Source of the DNA: a virus
Length of the DNA: 24,275 nt
IMG/VR virus record: IMGVR_UViG_3300048549_000921
Span: 1 to 24,275 of that record
Reading direction: 5' to 3' (one strand)
A model generated the notes under the pieces. That model was given only the letters and a program-made list of their open reading frames with translations. It was not told where the DNA came from and did no database searches. A program made the position numbers and the translations under genes. Positions 20,454 to 24,275 of this stretch are shown here, piece by piece; the first letter of the stretch is position 1; each line of letters opens with the position of its first letter.

Positions 20454-21323
20454 TTAAGAGTAATTGTTAGCAACTAGGTCAGTAAACGATTTCTTATAAG
20501 GCTGCTTAGTATCTGTGGAGGAGCTGCTTGTTGAAGGCTCAGGATCAGATTCAGGAGGTTTAGTGTTAGTTGTTGAATTATTACGAGTCACATTGGACAT
20601 TAGATTACTAGCCCCTCCTGTGAAGTCATAGTCTGTAGCAAGATTTGATTCAGTTGGACGTTTATCAAATGAATCAGGATTATGTGCAGTTGGATTGAAG
20701 GCTTGACTAGAACTTGGGTTTTTAAAATTGCTGGCACGTTCTTTAGCATCTGCTAGATGAGAACTCTCTGTAATAGGTCCTGAATTAGTTTCAGGCTTCT
20801 TAGCTACAGGCTGAGCTTTAGGTGCTGGCGCTTGTTCTTGTTGAGGCTGCTCACGCATCAACATGATGGCTTCTGGAGTCCAGCCATCTTTCAAGAAATC
20901 ACCATGTTTAGCTTTTACAGAATCAGCCCTATCAAGGAATTGATTTAACTGGTCTTTGTCTCCAATATTAGAAAGTCCCGTTTCCCAGACAGCCTGTTGT
21001 ACATTGCCACGGTTATGGGCTCTCTTTGATCCTTTTTCGCCGCCCCAATATGTGTGGTAGATTCCGCCCGCTTCGCCATGCACTCCATCACCCCATTGAC
21101 CTGTGTTAAAGGCAGTGGTCGCTCTCACCTTATCTCCTCTAAGTATAGAAGGACCTACTTGATGATCACGCAGTCGTTGACGTGTGGCATCATCTACGTC
21201 TTTAAATACATCTGGATTAAATCCACCTCTGGTATCTTTCCATGCGTCGTCTTTAGACCAAGCAGCGTTGTGATCTCTTACTCTCCGCATTCTCGCGTTT
21301 GATTGCTGTGACATAGTCGACAT
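20454..21323 (-). CDS. Array paralogue 4, subgroup A, 289 aa
   Basis: Close relative of paralogue 5. It shares the N-terminal WSKDDAWKDTRGGFNPDVFKD form, ESSHLADAKERASNFKNPSS (about 188-207), FDKRPTESNLATDYDFTGGA and TDTKQPYKKSFTDLVANN. The middle differs (GEAGGIYHTYWGGEKGSKRA). It is Cys-free and hydrophilic. The ATG at 21323 has AGGACATTGAT just upstream, a reasonable ribosome-binding site; a second ATG three codons later is possible. An AT-rich hairpin (21336-21360) lies immediately upstream. Function unknown. Confidence 0.7.
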   Translation of the reverse strand: MSTMSQQSNARMRRVRDHNAAWSKDDAWKDTRGGFNPDVFKDVDDATRQRLRDHQVGPSILRGDKVRATTAFNTGQWGDGVHGEAGGIYHTYWGGEKGSKRAHNRGNVQQAVWETGLSNIGDKDQLNQFLDRADSVKAKHGDFLKDGWTPEAIMLMREQPQQEQAPAPKAQPVAKKPETNSGPITESSHLADAKERASNFKNPSSSQAFNPTAHNPDSFDKRPTESNLATDYDFTGGASNLMSNVTRNNSTTNTKPPESDPEPSTSSSSTDTKQPYKKSFTDLVANNYS

Positions 21324-21335
21324 ATCAATGTCCTG

Positions 21336-21360
21336 TAATTGAAGAATATATCTTCAATTA
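21336..21360 (-). repeat. AT-rich hairpin between array genes
   Basis: A perfect 10-bp stem TAATTGAAGA/TCTTCAATTA with a 5-base loop lies between the stop of paralogue 3 and the start of paralogue 4. It resembles the hairpin at 22077-22099. Confidence 0.65.
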
Positions 21361-21366
21361 TACTTA

Positions 21367-22071
21367 TTAAACGCTCAACATATTCTGACCGCTAGCATTC
21401 TTGAGGAACTCGTCTTCTTCTTGTTGTGATTGTTGCTGTGAAGGCGTTTCAGGTACGTCTCCTCCCTGCTGATTGAGAGCAGTTTGATTGAACGCATTAG
21501 TCAGGTTAGATTCTGCAGGAGAGAAGTTATCCGCAAAGTCTTTTTTGTAGGCATTTAGCACAGCATTACTGTCTGGAGAATTATCATTCCGAGCGTCATA
21601 AACACCGTCAGATGGGTTAAAGTTTTCATGAGCACGTTCGCCACTCCAGCTCTTATTCTCCCACGCATTTACTCGGTCCCTAGCTTCTGCTAGGTGAGAG
21701 CTATCTACAGTAGATTTATTAGGTGGGGTCTCAAGAGAAGTATCAGGCTCAGGAGTTGTATCAGTTGGAGGTGCTGAATCGGTAGAGTCTGGACGTGGAT
21801 ATGTTTTAAAGATTCCGTAATTATCTCTGTCACTGTTAGCATCATATTCATCATGCAGGGAATCGAAGTCATTGGTGTAAGTTGTCAATGAATTGAGCTT
21901 ACTTGGCTTCTCACCCTTACCTAGAGATCTGACTTCGTACCCATCTTTTAATTTCCAAGCTGAGTCGTGGTGACTTTTAGGTCCTTTTTCCTCATCAAAG
22001 TACTTAGCCCTATCGGAGTCACTGATATTAGGACCGTCGCCCCACACTTGTTGTGGTAGATAGGTAGCCAT
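21367..22071 (-). CDS. Array paralogue 3, subgroup B, 234 aa
   Basis: It starts MATYLPQQVWGDGPNISDSD and has a short variable N-terminal domain, a Pro/Asp/Ser/Thr linker, the shared DSSHLAEARDRVNAWENKSW box (about 123-142), NAVLNAYKKDFADNFSPAES (about 170-189), and a C-terminal NAFNQTALNQQ...DEFLKNASGQNMLSV segment. The tail matches paralogue 2, while WENKSWSGERA matches paralogue 1, so modules are shuffled. Cys-free and hydrophilic. The hairpin at 22077-22099 precedes the start codon by 6 bases. Function unknown. Confidence 0.7.
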   Translation of the reverse strand: MATYLPQQVWGDGPNISDSDRAKYFDEEKGPKSHHDSAWKLKDGYEVRSLGKGEKPSKLNSLTTYTNDFDSLHDEYDANSDRDNYGIFKTYPRPDSTDSAPPTDTTPEPDTSLETPPNKSTVDSSHLAEARDRVNAWENKSWSGERAHENFNPSDGVYDARNDNSPDSNAVLNAYKKDFADNFSPAESNLTNAFNQTALNQQGGDVPETPSQQQSQQEEDEFLKNASGQNMLSV

Positions 22072-22076
22072 ATTGA

Positions 22077-22099
22077 TAATTAAAGCAATACTTTAATTA
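22077..22099 (-). repeat. AT-rich hairpin at the start of paralogue 3
   Basis: A perfect 9-bp stem TAATTAAAG/CTTTAATTA with a 5-base loop ends 6 bases from the ATG at 22071. It could stop or slow translation initiation, or mark an RNA processing site. Confidence 0.65.
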
Positions 22100-22105
22100 T
22101 AGTTA

Positions 22106-22885
22106 TTAAGCATTCAGTAGATTCTGACCTCTAGCATTTCTGAGGAACTCATCTTCCTGTTGTGACTGTGCTTGTGATGGCATATCAGGTACGTCTTCCT
22201 TCTGCTGATTAAGAGCAGTTTGAGTGAACGCATTATATAAGTTAGATCCGTTGGAAGAGTAATTTTTAGCAAAGTCTTCCTTATAAGCATTTAGTACAGC
22301 ATTGCTTTCTGGAGTGTTAGGTCCAGTGTACTTATTCCGCGCATCGTAACTTTTATCCTGTGTATTTGCAGTTGGAGCTGCATTCAAAGCTTGTTCATTA
22401 GATGGGCTAAAGGGTTCTTTAGGTGTAGTGAGCCTACTTTGTACACGCTCTTTAGCTTCTGCTAGATGATCGCTATCTACAACAGGTTCAGCAGGTTCAG
22501 CAGGTTTGGGCATACCATCCATATGTTTTTGAAACAAATGACTGAGAACTCTACCGCTTTTTAGATCACTATCGTTACTTTCCATACCAAGTTCAGACAT
22601 AGCCTGATTTACTTGATCTTTCTGTGCTCCTGTGTAGTATTCATCCTCATTCATTTTGGATAGGTCACGAGTTTGACGACCCATATAAAAGCCTTCGTCG
22701 TTTTGCATCGATTCAGGAAGATGGTCGCCTCTCAGGAATAGATCCTTGTCCTCCTCAGAGAAGTGATCTCTTGACTCTGTCCATTTTTCAGGACGACTCC
22801 GATCAAGTCCCCAGCTATTAAAAAAATCCTGGGCTCTAGCTTTATACTCGTCCGAACGAGAATCAGTGACCGCATATTCAGCCAT
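22106..22885 (-). CDS. Array paralogue 2, subgroup B, 259 aa
   Basis: It begins MAEYAVTDSRSDEYKARAQD with an extended charged N-terminal domain (WTESRDHFSEEDKDLFLRGD), then PKPAEPAEP, the DSDHLAEAKERVQSRL box (about 138-153), FSPSNEQALNA, NAVLNAYKEDFAKNYSSNGS and the C-terminal NAFTQTALNQQKED...DEFLRNARGQNLLNA. FSPSNEQAL is shared with paralogue 1. It is Cys-free. A strong Shine-Dalgarno, GAGGG, lies six bases before the ATG. Function unknown; subgroup B identity is clear from the C-terminal block. Confidence 0.7.
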   Translation of the reverse strand: MAEYAVTDSRSDEYKARAQDFFNSWGLDRSRPEKWTESRDHFSEEDKDLFLRGDHLPESMQNDEGFYMGRQTRDLSKMNEDEYYTGAQKDQVNQAMSELGMESNDSDLKSGRVLSHLFQKHMDGMPKPAEPAEPVVDSDHLAEAKERVQSRLTTPKEPFSPSNEQALNAAPTANTQDKSYDARNKYTGPNTPESNAVLNAYKEDFAKNYSSNGSNLYNAFTQTALNQQKEDVPDMPSQAQSQQEDEFLRNARGQNLLNA

Positions 22886-22899
22886 TAAAATCCCTCTTT

Positions 22900-22927
22900 A
22901 ACAATAGATATAACTATTCTATTAAAT
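22900..22927. repeat. 28-bp repeat, copy 1
   Basis: This exactly matches 23496-23523. It contains an AATAG/CTATT hairpin. It lies between the paralogue 1 stop and the paralogue 2 start. Confidence 0.75.
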
Positions 22928-23488
22928 TCAAGTAGGATTTACTTTAGTCATGTCTAATCCGTCTGGAGAGAAGTTTTTAGCAAATTCTTTTTTATAAGCA
23001 TTTAGTACAGCATTGTCATCTGGTTTGTTAAGTCCAGTGGATTCAGGACGAGCATCATAAGTATCCTTCGTTGGAGCTGTAGTTGCATCGAAACTCAAAG
23101 CTTGTTCATTAGATGGACTGAAGATTTCGTTAGCACGTTCACCAGACCAGCTTTTGTTCTCCCACTCCTTTACACGTTCTTTAGCCTCTGCTAGATGAGA
23201 ACTGTCTTTAACAGGGTCCTCTTTGGGAGCAGGTGCAAGTGCAGGTGCTTCTTTAGGTTGTTTTTGATCAGCTAATTTCTGGCGATACCAATCACCGACA
23301 GCTTTAACTTCTGATTGGGAATCAACTTTGCCATCAGTTACTTCTTCGGCACCTTGGTTCCAAGCACGTTCGTTAGCTCCGGGGATTTCGCTTTTAAGTG
23401 CGTCCTCCCAGTCACCTTTAATACGTCCTGTTGAGTATTTGTCAGTCTTCTCAAAGTGAAGAGAGCCTTCAGGATTCCAGGTAGCCAT
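22928..23488 (-). CDS. Array paralogue 1, subgroup B, shortened, 186 aa
   Basis: First-transcribed array member. From the ATG at 23488 it reads MATWNPEGSLHFEKTDKYST; a TTG at 23500 is also in frame. It has an N-terminal charged domain, an Ala/Pro linker (APALAPAPKEDP), the DSSHLAEAKERVKEWENKSW box (about 109-128), FSPSNEQAL, and NAVLNAYKKEFAKNFSPDGL, then stops at MTKVNPT. It lacks the C-terminal NAFNQTALNQQ...GQN segment of paralogues 2 and 3, so it is truncated or an ancestral short form. Cys-free; function unknown. The leader is one copy of the 28-bp repeat. Confidence 0.7.
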   Translation of the reverse strand: MATWNPEGSLHFEKTDKYSTGRIKGDWEDALKSEIPGANERAWNQGAEEVTDGKVDSQSEVKAVGDWYRQKLADQKQPKEAPALAPAPKEDPVKDSSHLAEAKERVKEWENKSWSGERANEIFSPSNEQALSFDATTAPTKDTYDARPESTGLNKPDDNAVLNAYKKEFAKNFSPDGLDMTKVNPT

Positions 23489-23495
23489 GAACTTG

Positions 23496-23523
23496 AACAA
23501 TAGATATAACTATTCTATTAAAT
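23496..23523. repeat. 28-bp repeat, copy 2
   Basis: Identical to 22900-22927. It overlaps the stop codon of the 65-aa ORF and lies directly upstream of the paralogue 1 start, so each copy sits in the leader of an array gene. Confidence 0.75.
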
Positions 23524-23707
23524 CTAAGTGATACTCTCGTTTAAGTACGAGTACTGCGCTCTGCATAGTACTTTTACTCCACCCGGCTGCATATGCAGCG
23601 GTTTTGATAGTAGGGCTATCGGATTGGTAATCAATACCATTAATGACTTCGATTGCTTGTTCTAGCTGCGTGGTTAGACACTCAACTTGCGAAATTGAAA
23701 GTGGCAT
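23510..23707 (-). CDS. Hypothetical protein, 65 aa
   Basis: Not recognised. It reads MPLSISQVECLTTQLEQAIE and contains TAAYAAGWSKSTMQSAVLVL, a possible helix-turn-helix-like region (residues about 36-55). It lies between the tmRNA terminator and the array, so it might be a regulator of the array, but this is weak. Confidence 0.55.
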   Translation of the reverse strand: MPLSISQVECLTTQLEQAIEVINGIDYQSDSPTIKTAAYAAGWSKSTMQSAVLVLKREYHLDLIE

Positions 23708-23730
23708 TAGGGATAATTATTAGGCATCGA

Positions 23731-23755
23731 CGAAATAAAGCCCCCGACCGGGGGC
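23731..23755 (-). terminator. Strong terminator after the tmRNA
   Basis: On the minus strand, stem GCCCCCG/CGGGGGC (7 bp, 2-base loop, 23740-23755) is followed by TTTATTT. It would end the tRNA-tmRNA transcript. Confidence 0.85.
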
Positions 23756-23761
23756 ATTGTC

Positions 23762-23935
23762 GTCACGGGTAGTTAGCTCAGGCGGCTACGGCTACGCGCT
23801 CAAAACGTACGATGTTGTTGAGAGTTATTCTCAATTAGCCTATGCAGTCGAGAACCAGTGCATCCCCGCAGTGGAGATGTGCGGAATCGAACCGCAGTCC
23901 TACATAAACTCAGCCTTTTAGGGTCGTACTGAGGA
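23762..23935 (-). ncRNA. ssrA: Permuted (two-piece) tmRNA, compact
   Basis: tmRNA rescues stalled ribosomes and tags the nascent peptide. The minus strand shows the permuted order: a T arm (TGCGGTTCGATTCCGCA, ending at 23880), acceptor 3' strand CATCTCC and discriminator A (23879-23872), a four-base spacer CTGC, then acceptor 5' strand GGGGATG (23867-23861), a D-loop-like GGTTCTCGAC, and the tag frame at 23819-23778: NNIVRFERVAVAA, stop TGA. Acceptor strands pair over 7 bp. A P2-like helix TGCATAGGCT/AGTTTATGTA joins the pieces. No CCA is encoded. The stretch from the acceptor strand to the tag is only about 48 bases, leaving room for little more than one hairpin (TTGAGA/TCTCAA). The tag resembles marine cyanobacterial ones (from memory). 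Ends are approximate. Confidence 0.9.
23778..23819 (-). other. tmRNA tag reading frame
   Basis: The frame encodes NNIVRFERVAVAA then TGA. The C-terminal VAVAA fits ClpXP-type degradation tags. The codon just before it is CTC (23822-23820); the usual cyanobacterial resume codon would be an Ala codon, so the resume position (CTC or AAC) is uncertain. Confidence 0.85.
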
Positions 23936-23937
23936 CA

Positions 23938-24011
23938 CGACAATGACGGGAATCGAACCCGCAACCTCCTGCGTGACAGGCAGGCGCTCTAACCGATTGA
24001 GCTACATCGTC
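23938..24011 (-). tRNA. tRNA-Asp (anticodon GTC)
   Basis: A complete 74-base cloverleaf. The acceptor stem is GACGATG/CATTGTC with one G-U pair, the D arm is GCTC/GAGC, the anticodon stem CCTGC/GCAGG encloses CTGTCAC (anticodon GTC), and the T arm is GCGGG TTCGAAT CCCGT. The 3' CCA is not encoded. It is followed on the minus strand directly by the tmRNA acceptor piece and then the terminator, so they are probably one transcript. Confidence 0.95.
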
Positions 24012-24162
24012 AAGTAGGTCCTATTCCGTATTCAAAGTCAGATAATTTCTTAGAAGCTTTATCAGCTTTCTTGATAATCTTCTGTGCTTGTTCACGGGTA
24101 GTGCAAAGTTCCGCAGCCATTAAGGCTTTGGTTAACTTCTTCTGTTGTTTAGCTGGATTCAT
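24010..24162 (-). CDS. Small hypothetical protein, 50 aa
   Basis: Not recognised. It reads MNPAKQQKKLTKALMAAELC and continues basic and helical (TREQAQKIIKKADKASKKLS). The stop overlaps the first base of tRNA-Asp by two bases and the start overlaps the upstream gene end (ATGA). The basic helices would suit nucleic acid binding, but nothing specific is visible. Confidence 0.55.
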   Translation of the reverse strand: MNPAKQQKKLTKALMAAELCTTREQAQKIIKKADKASKKLSDFEYGIGPT

Positions 24163-24275
24163 GCAGGCAGTTTATAGACTTTTTCGGGGTGTTGGTCCCA
24201 ATATTCATCGTTCTTACGTAAGTGTATAGCGTCAATTCCTTGGTGACCGGCTCCTTCAATATTGTAGGGAGAATC
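24159..24275 (-). CDS. C-terminal fragment of a gene cut by the window edge
   Basis: The last 38 residues of a longer protein are visible, including GAGHQGIDAIHLRKNDEYWD, then HPEKVYKLPA and the stop. The rest is outside the window, so no family can be named. The stop overlaps the start of the next ORF (ATGA), showing continuous minus-strand packing. Confidence 0.55.
   Translation of the reverse strand, partial: DSPYNIEGAGHQGIDAIHLRKNDEYWDQHPEKVYKLPA

Noticed and set aside
23938-24011. tRNA as a phage attachment site
   Set aside because: No integrase gene or second copy of the tRNA end was seen, so there is no support for integration here.

Overview
The window looks like part of the genome of a tailed phage that infects marine picocyanobacteria (Synechococcus or Prochlorococcus). 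The evidence is a set of cyanophage auxiliary metabolic genes (psbA/D1, a high-light-inducible protein, talC transaldolase, purC, mazG, thyX, a class I ribonucleotide reductase pair), tight gene packing with overlapping start and stop codons, many small ORFs, and a tmRNA of the circularly permuted cyanobacterial type. No terminase, capsid, tail, polymerase or integrase gene is visible, so the phage family cannot be fixed. Almost every gene is on the minus strand, so transcription runs from high to low coordinates. Only two genes (11941-12893) are on the plus strand.

Layout in the direction of transcription. At 24275-23731 lie a gene fragment, a 50-aa ORF, tRNA-Asp, a compact permuted tmRNA and a strong terminator. 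From 23707 to 19490 come a small ORF and a tandem array of five related cysteine-free proteins of unknown function, separated by AT-rich hairpins and an exact 28-bp repeat. From 19442 to 17931 is a regulatory-looking region with two small ribbon-helix-helix (RHH) proteins and many copies of TGTGGT/ACCRCA-type sites. From 17930 to 13403 come a DUF932 protein, an RlpA-like secreted protein, small ORFs, psbA, talC, hli and a 30-aa membrane peptide. At 13377-11501 are a proline-rich membrane protein converging on two plus-strand secreted proteins, and a two-helix membrane protein. From 11419 to 34 is a replication, nucleotide and DNA-metabolism block: small ORFs, a conserved acidic-tailed protein, a two-domain beta-clamp homologue, a thioredoxin-like protein, translation factor IF-1, MazG, NrdA, NrdB, ThyX, SSB, a second possible DNA-binding protein, an HNH protein, a RecB-like nuclease and PurC.

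How it fits together. The early/middle block supplies deoxynucleotides (NrdAB, ThyX, PurC, MazG) and replication accessory proteins (SSB, clamp, nuclease). The photosynthesis and pentose-phosphate genes (D1, Hli, TalC) keep host light reactions and NADPH supply running during infection. The most unusual points are a phage-encoded IF-1, tmRNA and tRNA-Asp, which suggest manipulation of host translation; a beta clamp that appears to lack domain 1; and the five-gene paralogue array. All calls are from reading the sequence only; no database search was made.
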